DNA from: Streptomyces sp. MJM8645
Lineage (GTDB): Bacteria > Actinomycetota > Actinomycetes > Streptomycetales > Streptomycetaceae
DNA: 64,000 bases
Direction of reading: 5' to 3'
Assembly: GCF_001625365.1 (NCBI RefSeq)
Contig: NZ_LJJF01000001.1
Coordinates: 1,426,001 to 1,490,000 of the forward strand
This document shows, piece by piece, positions 49,181 to 58,161 of this stretch (positions within the stretch are counted from its first letter, which is position 1; every line of letters begins with the position of its first letter). The notes under the pieces are model-generated. The model was not told the origin of the DNA and made no database searches. It saw only the letters and a list, made by a program, of their open reading frames with translations. Position numbers and translations under genes: made by a program.

Positions 49181-52100
49181 TCAGCCCTTCTCGGTGACCC
49201 CGGCGGAGTCGAAGGTGGCTACATCGTGCATCGCCCGGGCCGCGCTCTGCACCAGCGGCAGGGCCAGCAGGGCACCGGTGCCCTCGCCGAGCCGCAGGTC
49301 CAGGTCGATCAGCGGACGCAGGCCCAGCTTCGCCAGCGCGGCCTGGTGGCCGGGCTCGGCGGAGCGGTGGCCGGCGATGCAGGCCGCCAGCACCTCGGGG
49401 GCGATCGCCTTGGCCGCCAGCGCGGCCGAACCCGCGATGACGCCGTCCAGGACCACCGGGGTGCGCAGCGAGGCCGCACCCAGCAGGAAGCCGGCCAGGG
49501 CCGCGTGCTCCAGGCCGCCGACGGCGGCGAGGACGCCGATCGGGTCGGCCGGGTCGGGCCGGTGCAGGGCCAGCGCGGCCCGGATGACCTCGATCTTGCG
49601 GGCGTGCGTCTCGTCGTCGATGCCGGTGCCGCGGCCGGTGACCTCGGCCGGGTCGAGGCCGGTGAACACCGAGATCAGGGCGGCCGAGGCGGTGGTGTTG
49701 GCGATCCCCATGTCGCCGGTGACCAGCGCCTTGTTGCCCGCCGCGACGAGGTCGCGGGCGGTCTCGATACCGACCTCGATGGCCTTGAGGGCCTCCTCGC
49801 GGGTCATCGCCGGACCCTGGGTCATGTCGGCGGTACCGGGCTTGACCTTGCGCGGCAGCAGGCCGGTGGTGCGGCCCTGCTGGATGGCCTCCGGCAGTTC
49901 GGCGGCGACGCCGACGTCGACCACGCAGACCTCGGTGCCGATCTGCTTGGCGAAGGAGTTGATCACCGCGCCCCCGGCCAGGAAGTTGCCGACCATCTGG
50001 GCGGTCACCTCCTGCGGCCACGGGCTGACGCCCTGCGCGTGCACGCCGTGGTCACCCGCGAAGATCGCCACGCAGGCGGGCTCCGGGATCGGCGGCGGGC
50101 ACTTGCGGGACAGGCCGCACAGCTGGGCGGAGATGATCTCCAGCATGCCGAGCGAGCCGGCCGGCTTCGTCATCCGCTTCTGCCGGTCCCAGGCCTCGCC
50201 GAGCGCCTTGGCGTCCAGCGGGCGGATGCCGCGCAGGGTCTCGGCGAGCAGGCTCTGCGGCTCCTCGCCGGGCAGCGCGCGGTTGCCGTACTGCTCCTCG
50301 TGGACCACCCAGGACAGCGGGCGCTTCTTGGCCCAGCCCTGCTGCTCCAGCTCGGGCTCGTCCGGGAAGGAGTCGACGAAGCCGACGCACAGGTAGGCGA
50401 CGACCTCCAGGTGCTCGGGCAGGCCGAGCTCGCGGACCAGCTCCTCGTCGTCGAAGAAGCTCACCCAGCCGACGCCCAGGCCCTCGGCGCGGGCGGCCAG
50501 CCAGAGGTTCTCGACCGCCAGCGCGGCCGAGTACGGGGCCATCTGGGGCTGGGTGTGCCGGCCCAGCGTGTGCCGGCCGCCGCGGGTGCGGTCGGCGGTC
50601 ACCACGATGTTGACCGGCGTCTCGAGGATGGCCTCGATCTTGATTTCCTTGAACTGCTTGGCCCGGCCCTTGGGCAGCGAGTCCGCGTACACCTCGCGCT
50701 GGCGCTCGGCCAGGGCGTGCATCCGCCGGCGGGTCTTGGCCGAGCGGATCACCACGAAGTCCCAGGGCTGGGAGTAGCCGACGCTGGGCGCGGTGTGGGC
50801 GGCCTCCAGGACGCGGATCAGCACCTCGTGCGGGATCGGGTCCGGGCGGAAACCGTTGCGGATGTCGCGGCGCTCGCGGATCACCTGGTGGACGGCCTCG
50901 CGTTCGGCCTCGCCGAAGCCGGGCGCGGCCGGGCCGCGGGGCTCGGCCGGCTCCTCGGCCTGCTCCTCGGCCGGCGCTTCCTCGGCCGGCTGCTCCGCCT
51001 GGTCCTCCGTCGACGCCTCCGCCGGCTCCTCCGTCGACGCCTCCGTCTGCGGCTCGGCGGCCTGCTCGGCAGGCTCGGCCGGCTGCTGCTCGGCGGCGGG
51101 GGCCTCGGCTGCCACGGACGCGTCAGCGGCCTGGTCGGCGGCGGGGGCCTCCGGTGCGGCGGCCTCCTCGGCGACGGACTCGGCGGCCACGGGCTCGACG
51201 GTGGGGGCCTCGGCGGCGGGGGCCTGCTCGGCGGACTCTGCGGCCGGCTCGGTGACGGGCTGGGCCTGGTCCTCCGGGGTGGCCGGGGCAGCCTCGGCGA
51301 CCGGCTCAGCGGTCTCGATGGTCTCCGCGGTTGCGGCAACGGGCTCGGTGGCCTCGGCAGCCTCGGTGACCGGGGCGGCGTCCGCGACCGGCTGCGGCGC
51401 GGTCTCCGCTGCGGCGGCCTCGGTCTCAGGCTCGACGACGGGCTCGACGACCGGCTCGACCGAGGCCTCGACGGCCTGGTCCACGACCGGCGCGGCCTCC
51501 TGCGGCTGCTCGCCCTCGGCGGGCTCGACAACGGGCTCGGCAGCGACCTCGACGGCAGCCTCGACGGGCTCGACGACGGCCTGGCCGGAGGGCATCTCGC
51601 CCGTGCCGGCGGCGGTCTCGGCGACCGCCTCGACGACCATTTCGACGACGGGCTCGACGACCGCCTCCGGCGCGGGCGCCACGGCCTCGGCGGGCTCGCC
51701 GGTCTCGACCGCTCCAGCGGCCTCGACGGGCGGGGCGGCCTGGACCGGCTCCTCGGCCGGCTCCTCGGCCGCTATGGGAGCGGGCTGCTGCGGGGCGGCC
51801 TCCTCGGCCACCGGGGCCTGCGCGGCCGCCGCGACCGGAGGCAGACCGGTGGGCGCGGCGAGGAATGCGGAGATGCGCCGCGGCGGGCCGGCCGGGGCGG
51901 GGGCCTCGGTCTGCTCCGCGGGCGCGGCCTGCGCAGCGGCCTCGACGCCAACCTCGGCGACGGGCTCGACGGCGATCTCGACCGGCGCCTCGGCGGGCGC
52001 CGGCACCACGGCCCCGGCGAGAGGCGTGGCGAGGGGCGTGCCGCTCGGGTCGACGACCGGCTGGCCGGACTCCGCCGGGACCGGCTCGGCCACTGCGGCC

Positions 52101-53071
52101 TGCGCCGCGTCCACCACGGCCTCGGCGACGACGACGGCCTCCGGCAGTTCGACGACCTCGATCACCTCGATCGCCCCGACCGTCTCGACGGCCAGCTGGG
52201 CCTCGACCGGGTGCGAGGCCAGCGGCACCTGCTGGAACTCCTGGGCCTCCGTCGCGGGAACCGCCGGCGCCACCGAAGGCGCGGGCGCTGCCGGAACGGC
52301 CTGCGGCGCGGCGGCCGGCGCCGGGGCGACGGCCTCGGTCATCGGCGGCCGGCCGACCACCGGGATGCCGTGCGCGGGCGTGCCGCCCTGCGACGGGCCG
52401 CGGTCGGCGAGCGAGCGCACCGGGACCTGGCCGGTCATCAGCGACGGGTCCGGGATCGGCGGGCCTGCGTGCAGCGGGCGGCGCGGCGGCTGAGCGGCCG
52501 TCATCGCCTCCGTGGCCTGCTGGTGCGCCGGGGCGGCGTGGAACGGCTGCTGCGTCTGCTCGGCGCCGAGCGCCGGCGGCTCCAGCGGCGGCCACGAAGG
52601 CTCGACCGGCGTGCCGTCCTGCTGCGGGGCGAGCGGCGTCTGCTCGGTCGGGAGGGGCGCCAGCGGCTCGCCCCAGGAGCCCTGCGGACCGGGCATCAGC
52701 AGGACGTCGTCCTCGTCGTCCTGGTCGAGGAAGTGGAAGGCCGGACGCGGGGCGCCCGGGTCGATTCCCCAGCCCTCACCGGGCACACCGGGAGCCGGTG
52801 CGCCGGGAGCCGACAGGCCGGGGGCCGGTACGGCGAAGCCGGACGCGCCCAGCGGCTGGCCCTGCGGCGGGATGACACCCGCGCCGGGGGGCATCGCACC
52901 ACCGGCCGGGCCGTGGCCCGGCGCCGTCGGGTTCGGGATCACGCCGCCGTCCGTCGCGACGCCCTGGAGGGGTGCAACGCCCGCGACGCCCTCCGGTCCG
53001 CCGAGCGTGTCCGGCCCGGCGTTCAGGTGCTCCGGCAATCCCTCGCCCGGGACGTGGCCGCCATCGGTCAT
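49181..53071 (-). CDS. cobT: BluB-CobT fusion with very long low-complexity N-terminus
   Basis: 1296 residues. Residues 1-720 are almost only Ala, Pro, Glu, Val, Thr and Gly, opening with Gly/Pro-rich sequence and becoming runs of PVAEA/EAPAEE-like units. At about 720-930 is a nitroreductase-fold BluB domain (VIRERRDIRNGFRPDPIPHEVL, APSVGYSQPWDFVVI, LWLAARAEGLGVGWVSFFD), which makes 5,6-dimethylbenzimidazole from FMN. At about 945-1296 is CobT (TKPAGSLGMLE, FAGDHGVHAQGVSPWPQEVT, VTGDMGIANTTASAAL), which makes alpha-ribazole phosphate. AAGGAG supports the ATG. The fused steps are consecutive in the cobalamin lower-ligand pathway. Confidence 0.93.
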   Translation of the reverse strand: MTDGGHVPGEGLPEHLNAGPDTLGGPEGVAGVAPLQGVATDGGVIPNPTAPGHGPAGGAMPPGAGVIPPQGQPLGASGFAVPAPGLSAPGAPAPGVPGEGWGIDPGAPRPAFHFLDQDDEDDVLLMPGPQGSWGEPLAPLPTEQTPLAPQQDGTPVEPSWPPLEPPALGAEQTQQPFHAAPAHQQATEAMTAAQPPRRPLHAGPPIPDPSLMTGQVPVRSLADRGPSQGGTPAHGIPVVGRPPMTEAVAPAPAAAPQAVPAAPAPSVAPAVPATEAQEFQQVPLASHPVEAQLAVETVGAIEVIEVVELPEAVVVAEAVVDAAQAAVAEPVPAESGQPVVDPSGTPLATPLAGAVVPAPAEAPVEIAVEPVAEVGVEAAAQAAPAEQTEAPAPAGPPRRISAFLAAPTGLPPVAAAAQAPVAEEAAPQQPAPIAAEEPAEEPVQAAPPVEAAGAVETGEPAEAVAPAPEAVVEPVVEMVVEAVAETAAGTGEMPSGQAVVEPVEAAVEVAAEPVVEPAEGEQPQEAAPVVDQAVEASVEPVVEPVVEPETEAAAAETAPQPVADAAPVTEAAEATEPVAATAETIETAEPVAEAAPATPEDQAQPVTEPAAESAEQAPAAEAPTVEPVAAESVAEEAAAPEAPAADQAADASVAAEAPAAEQQPAEPAEQAAEPQTEASTEEPAEASTEDQAEQPAEEAPAEEQAEEPAEPRGPAAPGFGEAEREAVHQVIRERRDIRNGFRPDPIPHEVLIRVLEAAHTAPSVGYSQPWDFVVIRSAKTRRRMHALAERQREVYADSLPKGRAKQFKEIKIEAILETPVNIVVTADRTRGGRHTLGRHTQPQMAPYSAALAVENLWLAARAEGLGVGWVSFFDDEELVRELGLPEHLEVVAYLCVGFVDSFPDEPELEQQGWAKKRPLSWVVHEEQYGNRALPGEEPQSLLAETLRGIRPLDAKALGEAWDRQKRMTKPAGSLGMLEIISAQLCGLSRKCPPPIPEPACVAIFAGDHGVHAQGVSPWPQEVTAQMVGNFLAGGAVINSFAKQIGTEVCVVDVGVAAELPEAIQQGRTTGLLPRKVKPGTADMTQGPAMTREEALKAIEVGIETARDLVAAGNKALVTGDMGIANTTASAALISVFTGLDPAEVTGRGTGIDDETHARKIEVIRAALALHRPDPADPIGVLAAVGGLEHAALAGFLLGAASLRTPVVLDGVIAGSAALAAKAIAPEVLAACIAGHRSAEPGHQAALAKLGLRPLIDLDLRLGEGTGALLALPLVQSAARAMHDVATFDSAGVTEKG

Positions 53072-53607
53072 TGTCAAACGCTCCTTCCAGGCCGCTGCCG
53101 CGCCCTTGGCGACACGATCACCGACCGCAGCGCCCATCCGCACGGGCCGGGCCTGCACCGGCCCGTCCCTCAACCACACGCGGCCGCCGCGCCGAGGCGC
53201 TGCGGCCCAAGTCTTTCCGGCGCACTGCGGCACCCCGGCCTGCGCACCGCCCACACCGGGCGGCGCACCATCTGAAACAACGACAACCCGGAGCAACCGG
53301 CACGACCGCACCGGACCCTACGGCATTCTCCAGGTCCGGCACGCGGCCCGTCGAATTGCCCACACTCCGAGCAAAACCGGATTGCACCACGTCAAAAAGG
53401 CGACAAACCGACTGAATCGGGTGGGTCGCCGACCGCCGCAGCCGCCCAGGACGCCACACTACCGGCCCAGCACGGTCACCTCTCGAATCGGTGTCCGGAT
53501 GCGACCTGGATCACCGCCCGGCCCCACCACGACCCCTCAGCAGCACAGCGCGGGACCAGAATGCGCCCGGCGGATCAGGTCGAATCCACAGGACGCACCC
53601 CGGTCCT
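53072..53607. other. 536-bp region between cobT and cbiET without a gene
   Basis: Upstream of cobT on its strand. A 113-codon minus-strand frame (53118-53459) has no recognisable domain and is rejected. I searched by eye for a cobalamin riboswitch B12 box on the minus strand and found none. The middle part (about 53270-53450) is less G+C-rich than its surroundings and probably holds the cobT promoter. Confidence 0.5.
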
Positions 53608-54873
53608 TCACGCGATCTGCTCACCCCAGAGCAGCAGCACGCCGGTTCCACCCGCCCCCAGAACCAGCCCGCCACCGGCGCCACCGGCGGCCGACAGCGG
53701 AGTGGACTGCAGCAGCACACCGTCCGCCCGGTAGCCGGCCTCGGCGATCGCCCGGTGGATCTGCTCCCCCTCCGCGAGGGTCCGGGGCACCGCGACGAAC
53801 CGCTCAGGACGGCGGGCCAGCACCGCGCGCACCACGTCGAGGCCGCCGGACTCCACCACCGCCACGTCCGGCTCGGGCAGGCCGCCCAGCACCTCGGGGC
53901 CCTGCCCGTGCACGGTCTCCACCTCGACGCCGTACCGGCGCGCGTTCACCGCCAACCCGGCGCAGGCCGAGCGGGACGCCTCGACCGCGACCACGGCGGC
54001 GCCGAAGCGGGCCGCCTCCACCGCGAGGGCGCCGCTGCCCGCGCCGACCGACCAGACCAGATCCCCCGGACGAGCACCCAGACGGGCCAGCACCAGGGCG
54101 CGCACGTGCGCGGGGAGCGCCTCCGATGCGCCGGGCTCGTCCCCCGCGCGCCCGGCGCCCGCGTAGGCGTCACCGGGGAGCGCCCAGCCGCGGTCCGCGC
54201 CGGGGAAGCCGACCGGGCGCCCTGCCAGCCAGCCGGCCTCCGTGTCGACCCCGCCGGCCTGCGGACCGCCGTGGCCTCCGATCACCAGCACCACGTTGGG
54301 GTCGCGCCACACGTGGTCGGCGATCCGGTCGGAGGTGAGGACGGTGACGTCCTCGTCCGGGGTGCCCAGGGCCTCGCAGACCACGAAGGTCCGGTGCACC
54401 CCGCGCAGCATGAGGGCCAGTTCGCTCGGCCCCGCGCCGGGCGCGGTCAGCACTGCGACCTTGGGGTGGGCCCGGCAGATGTTGGCCGCGCGGCGCAGCC
54501 GTCCGCCGTGGGCGCTGACCACCTGGGCGTCCTCCCAGGGCATGCCGGCCCGGGCGAAGGCGGCGGCGACCGAGGAGACGGCGGGCAGGACCTCCAGTTC
54601 GAGGCCGTACTCGGGGCGGCGCAGCGCGCGCACGACGCCGAAGAAGCCCGGGTCGCCCTCGGCGACCACGACGGCGGCGCCGCGGTGCTCGGCGATCCGC
54701 CGGGCAGCCTGCCGGACGTTGCCGAGGGTGATCCGCTCGGCGGCGTCCGGCACCGGGAGGGCGTTCAGTTGGTAGGGGGCGCCGGCCACCAGGGTCGCTG
54801 CGGCGAGGGCCGCGCCGGCGGCCTCGGTCAGCGGCGTGCCGTCCCACCCGATGACCGTGATCCGGTCAGCCAT
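53608..54873 (-). CDS. cbiET: Precorrin-6Y C5,15-methyltransferase (CbiE-CbiT fusion, CobL)
   Basis: 421 residues. The N-terminal CbiE domain (about 1-200) has RITVIGWDGTPL, VVVAEGDPGFFGV and LPAVSSVAAAFARAGMPWEDA. The C-terminal CbiT domain (about 235-400) has the SAM motif LVWSVGAGSGALAVEAARFG. It methylates C5 and C15 and decarboxylates in corrin ring synthesis. ATG start. It lies upstream of cobT on the same strand, 536 bases away. Confidence 0.93.
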   Translation of the reverse strand: MADRITVIGWDGTPLTEAAGAALAAATLVAGAPYQLNALPVPDAAERITLGNVRQAARRIAEHRGAAVVVAEGDPGFFGVVRALRRPEYGLELEVLPAVSSVAAAFARAGMPWEDAQVVSAHGGRLRRAANICRAHPKVAVLTAPGAGPSELALMLRGVHRTFVVCEALGTPDEDVTVLTSDRIADHVWRDPNVVLVIGGHGGPQAGGVDTEAGWLAGRPVGFPGADRGWALPGDAYAGAGRAGDEPGASEALPAHVRALVLARLGARPGDLVWSVGAGSGALAVEAARFGAAVVAVEASRSACAGLAVNARRYGVEVETVHGQGPEVLGGLPEPDVAVVESGGLDVVRAVLARRPERFVAVPRTLAEGEQIHRAIAEAGYRADGVLLQSTPLSAAGGAGGGLVLGAGGTGVLLLWGEQIA

Positions 54874-55126
54874 CTGCGGCCGTTCTCCCTCGACTCGGTG
54901 CGCGGACCGGCCTGCGACCCGGGGTGTCCCTGTGGTGTCACCCGGTGTGCGACTCGGTGCGCCGACAAACCGCGCCGGTGTGCGGCGCCGGTGCAGAGGC
55001 TACCGGGTGTGATCCCCTCGGCGCCGACATCTCGTACACATGTCCGTGACGAGCCGCCGGCGGATCGGCTGCTCAGGCGGCTCAAACGGCTCGGGCGGTA
55101 CAGGCGGCTCGCGCGATCGGGGCGGC

Positions 55127-55777
55127 TCAGTCGCGCAGCACGTAGCGCTGGTCGCCGTGCCAGCCGCCCCGCTGCGGCTCGGGCTCGGGCGCGTCCAGGT
55201 CCTCCGGGAGCAGGCTCCACAGGATGAGGTCGCTGCGGCTCTCCACCGCGGCCTCGCCGGACCCGCCGGACTCGCCCCGGACTATCCAGGCGCTGCGCAG
55301 CACGCCCTCGCTGATGCCGCCGATCTTCTGGGCGACCTGCTGGGCGGCGGTGTTCCCGGCGGCGGTGCGCAGCTCCAGACGCAGGAAGTCGCGGTCCTCG
55401 AACAGCCACTGGCTGACGCCGAGGACGGCCTCGGGCGCGTAGCCCTCGCCGCGGGCCCAGGAGGCGGTGACGTAGGAGATCTCGGTGCTGCGCAGGCGCC
55501 AGTCGGTGTTGCGCAGTTCGACCAGGCCGACCAGGCGCTGGGTGAGGTACTCGGTGACGGCGAAGACGATGCCGCGGCCGGCGGCCCGGTGGGCGGGGGC
55601 GAGGGTGCGGGCGAGTTCGGTCGCGTACGCCTCGGTGAAGGGGTGCGGCAGATCGGTCCAGGCCAGGACGAGTTCGTCCGCCATCATCGTGGCCAGGCCG
55701 GGCGCGTCGTCCTCCGCAAGGGGCCGCAGCAGAAGCCGTTCGGTGCTGATGGCGGTCTCGGGGAAGCTCGCTGCCAT
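55127..55777 (-). CDS. RimJ/RimL-type GNAT N-acetyltransferase
   Basis: 216 residues. N-terminal ISTERLLLRPLAEDDAPGLATMM, the acetyl-CoA region ISYVTASWARGEGYAPEAVLGVSQWLF and LELRTAAGNTAAQQVAQKIGG are typical of the RimL/RimJ group. It probably acetylates an N-terminal or small-molecule amine; the substrate is unknown. It is the gene just downstream of the IS30 element on the same strand. Confidence 0.9.
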   Translation of the reverse strand: MAASFPETAISTERLLLRPLAEDDAPGLATMMADELVLAWTDLPHPFTEAYATELARTLAPAHRAAGRGIVFAVTEYLTQRLVGLVELRNTDWRLRSTEISYVTASWARGEGYAPEAVLGVSQWLFEDRDFLRLELRTAAGNTAAQQVAQKIGGISEGVLRSAWIVRGESGGSGEAAVESRSDLILWSLLPEDLDAPEPEPQRGGWHGDQRYVLRD

Positions 55778-55907
55778 GCCGTCTCTCCTCGCCGGGTCGT
55801 GAACACAACACCGTACGCCCCCGCCGTGCCCCGGGTGTCACGCGGTGCGCCGCCCGCACGACGGTACGTCAGAACGCCGCCGACCAGGGCGCCCCGGGTG
55901 CATCCTG

Positions 55908-55921
55908 CCCGACCGGGCCCC
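55908..55921 (-). terminator. Distal arm of the metQ terminator, separated by IS30
   Basis: CCCGACCGGGCCCC here is the exact reverse complement of GGGGCCCGGTCGGG at 57240-57253. Without the IS and one CTAG copy, the two arms would enclose a 38-base loop just 25 bases past the metQ stop, a normal terminator position. The 1.28-kb IS now separates them. Confidence 0.75.
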
Positions 55922-55942
55922 GGACGAATCGGCGGTTTCTAG

Positions 55943-57218
55943 GGATCGTCGCAACACGTGGTTGGTTTGATCAGGCCGCGAGTAGTTTATGCAGGCGCTC
56001 GGCTGGGGTTTCCCAGCCGAGCGTTTTGCGTGGGCGGCCGTTGAGTTCGGCGGCGACCTCTGCGAGGTGTTGCGGGCCGTGGGTGGTCAGGTCGGTGCCC
56101 TTGGGGAAGTACTGCCGCAGGAGCCCGTTGGTGTTCTCGTTGGAGCCGCGCTGCCAGGGGCTGGCGGGGTCGCAGAAGTAGACCGGGACGCCGGTGGCGA
56201 CGGTGAACGAGCCGTGGGAGGCCATCTCCGCGCCCTGGTCCCAGGTCAGCGACCGGACCAGGTGGCCGGGCAGGGACTGCACGGTGTCCACCAGGGCGTC
56301 GCGAACGTGCTCGGCGGCGCGGCCGTGGGGCAGGTGCAGGAGCATCACGTAGCGAGTGGCGCGCTCGACCAGGGTCCCGATGGCGGAGGCGCCGTCCTTT
56401 CCGATGATCAGGTCGCCCTCCCAGTGGCCGGGCACTGCCCGGTCTTCGGCCTCGGCCGGGCGTTCGCTGATCATGACCATCGGGGTGGCGAACCTGGGCC
56501 TGCGTGCGGCGGCCTGGCGGTGGGGGACGCGGCGCGCGTGGCCGGTGCGCAGGGCGCCGGCCAGCTCGCGGCGGAGCTCCCCGCGGCCTTGGACGTAGAG
56601 GGCCTGGTAGACAGTCTCGTGGACCACGTGCATCTCCGGCCGCTCGGGAAAGGTGTCCCGCAGAGCCTGGCAGATCTGCTCCGGACTCCACTTCCTGTCC
56701 AGACGGTCCTGGATGAAGTCCCGCAGCTCGGGGTTGCGGCCGATCCTGCCAGGCTTGGGACGGGGCTTTCGGGCATCGGCGCGGGCCTGTGCGGCGTGCG
56801 GGCTATAGGCCCCGCTGTCCGGGTGCCGGTTGCGGCGGATCTCCCGGCTGACCGTGGACGGGCTGCGGCCCAGCTCGGCGGCGATCGCGCGGACGGTGGC
56901 CTTCTCCCGCAGCCGGTCGGCGATGTGGAGCCGGTCGGCCTCGCTCAGGTAGCGGGACGGAGCGGAAGGCGGCACCACCGCGTTGGCCGGTGGTGCCGCC
57001 TTGTTCCTGCCCGACGGGTTGCGGCCGTTGCGCCACCGCTTGCCCGTCCGGTGGTTGATCCCCACACGCCGACACGCTTCGGCGCTACTCAGGCCCTGGT
57101 CCATGAGCCGGAAGTATTCCTCCCGCTCACGGACCAGAGGCCTCGTGGTGTGGTTCGCCCGGACCCTGCGGATCTCGAAGTCCATCGCACCCCTTGAACT
57201 GGGGTGTTGCAACGACTC
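55943..57218 (-). mobile_element. IS30-family insertion sequence
   Basis: 1276 bp by the following ends. Imperfect 15-bp terminal inverted repeats at 55943-55957 and 57204-57218 match at 12 of 15 positions and share GCAACAC. A 4-bp direct repeat CTAG flanks them at 55939-55942 and 57219-57222. One complete transposase gene fills the element. Because CTAG is itself a palindrome, the exact duplication length is inferred. Confidence 0.85.
55971..57185 (-). CDS. IS30-family transposase
   Basis: 404 residues. The N-terminal helix-turn-helix regions (LSSAEACRRVGINHRTGKRW; RAIAAELGRSPSTVSREIRRN) bind the terminal repeats. The DDE catalytic core has D in GHWEGDLIIG, D in LTWDQGAEMA and E in QRGSNENTNGLLRQYFP. 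The frame is intact, so the element may be active. The ATG at 57185 has AAGGGG upstream; the frame extends 27 bases further. Transcribed in the same direction as metQ. Confidence 0.96.
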   Translation of the reverse strand: MDFEIRRVRANHTTRPLVREREEYFRLMDQGLSSAEACRRVGINHRTGKRWRNGRNPSGRNKAAPPANAVVPPSAPSRYLSEADRLHIADRLREKATVRAIAAELGRSPSTVSREIRRNRHPDSGAYSPHAAQARADARKPRPKPGRIGRNPELRDFIQDRLDRKWSPEQICQALRDTFPERPEMHVVHETVYQALYVQGRGELRRELAGALRTGHARRVPHRQAAARRPRFATPMVMISERPAEAEDRAVPGHWEGDLIIGKDGASAIGTLVERATRYVMLLHLPHGRAAEHVRDALVDTVQSLPGHLVRSLTWDQGAEMASHGSFTVATGVPVYFCDPASPWQRGSNENTNGLLRQYFPKGTDLTTHGPQHLAEVAAELNGRPRKTLGWETPAERLHKLLAA

Positions 57219-57239
57219 CTAGAACCCAAGGGTGCGGCG

Positions 57240-57253
57240 GGGGCCCGGTCGGG
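57240..57253 (-). terminator. Proximal arm of the metQ terminator
   Basis: GGGGCCCGGTCGGG, 25 bases downstream of the metQ stop on the minus strand. Its partner arm lies beyond the IS30 element at 55908-55921. Confidence 0.75.
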
Positions 57254-57278
57254 ATCAGGGCGTGGATCGGACCGCGGC

Positions 57279-58103
57279 TCAGAAGGCCGGGATGACCGAG
57301 CCCTGGAAGGTGTCGTCGATGTACTTCTTGACCTCGTCGGAGTGCAGCAGCTCGGCCAGCTTCTTCACGCGCGGGTCGTTCTCCTTGCCCTTCTTCACGG
57401 CGAGGATGTTGGCGTACGGGTTGCCCTCGGCCTTCTCCAGCACCAGCGCGTCGGTGGCGGGCTTCAGGCCGGAGTCGAGCGCGTAGTTGCCGTTGATGAC
57501 GGCGGCGTCGAGGTCGGCGATGGAGCGGGGCAGCTGGGCGGCCTCCAGCTCCTTCCACTTGAGGTTCTTCGGGTTGCCCGTCACGTCGGCCGGGGTGGCG
57601 GCGGTGGTGACGCCGTCCTTCAGCGTGATGAGCTTGTTGTCAGCGAGCAGCTTGAGCGCGCGGCCCTCGTTGGTGGCGTCGTTGGGCAGGCCGACGGTGG
57701 CGCCGTCCGGCAGGTCGGCGATCGACTTGACCTTCTTGGAGTAGACGCCGAGCGGCTCCAGGTGCACGGGCTCGACCGAGACGATGTCGGTGCCGTGCTT
57801 CTTGTTGAAGTCCTCCAGGTACGGGACGTGCTGGAAGTAGTTCGCGTCGGCCGAACCGTCCTGCACCGCCGTGTTGGGGGTCACGTAGTCGGTGACCTCC
57901 TTGATGTCGAGCTTGAGGCCCGCCTTGGCCGCGAGGTTGTCCTTGACGTACTTGAGGATCTGCCCGTGCGGGGTGGGGCTGGCGATGACCTTGAGCGGCG
58001 CGTTCGGGTCCGAGGAGGAGGACCCGGAGCTGCCGCACGCGGCCAGCGAGAGGGCGATGCCGGCGGTGGCGAGGATGCTGGTGAACTTCAGGGCGTTGCG
58101 CAC
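57279..58103 (-). CDS. metQ: D-methionine-type substrate-binding lipoprotein MetQ
   Basis: 274 residues. Lipoprotein signal peptide with lipobox LAAC at residues 20-23. The rest is the NlpA/MetQ fold: LKVIASPTPHGQILKYVK, DYVTPNTAVQDGSADANYFQHVPYL, VSVEPVHLEPLGVYSKKVKSIADLPDGATVGLPND, and LPRSIADLDAAVINGNYAL. It binds methionine outside the membrane and delivers it to MetNI. ATG start. Third gene of the metN-metI-metQ operon. Confidence 0.95.
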   Translation of the reverse strand: MRNALKFTSILATAGIALSLAACGSSGSSSSDPNAPLKVIASPTPHGQILKYVKDNLAAKAGLKLDIKEVTDYVTPNTAVQDGSADANYFQHVPYLEDFNKKHGTDIVSVEPVHLEPLGVYSKKVKSIADLPDGATVGLPNDATNEGRALKLLADNKLITLKDGVTTAATPADVTGNPKNLKWKELEAAQLPRSIADLDAAVINGNYALDSGLKPATDALVLEKAEGNPYANILAVKKGKENDPRVKKLAELLHSDEVKKYIDDTFQGSVIPAF

Positions 58104-58161
58104 GAAAAGTGCCTTTCTGCGTGATACGGGGAGCCGTGGTCCGGTGTCGGACCCGGGAGGT

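Noticed and set aside
53118..53459. 113-codon minus-strand frame upstream of cobT
   Set aside because: Arg/Ala/Gly/Cys-rich sequence with no domain and no clear ribosome-binding site; lies in the probable promoter region of cobT.
53072..53607. Possible cobalamin riboswitch upstream of cobT
   Set aside because: No B12-box-like sequence was found on the minus strand by eye; a covariance-model scan would settle it.
54985..55140. Repeated GGCGGCTC units next to the RimL-like gene
   Set aside because: Short, degenerate and not evenly spaced; could be simple-sequence drift, no structure or gene supported.
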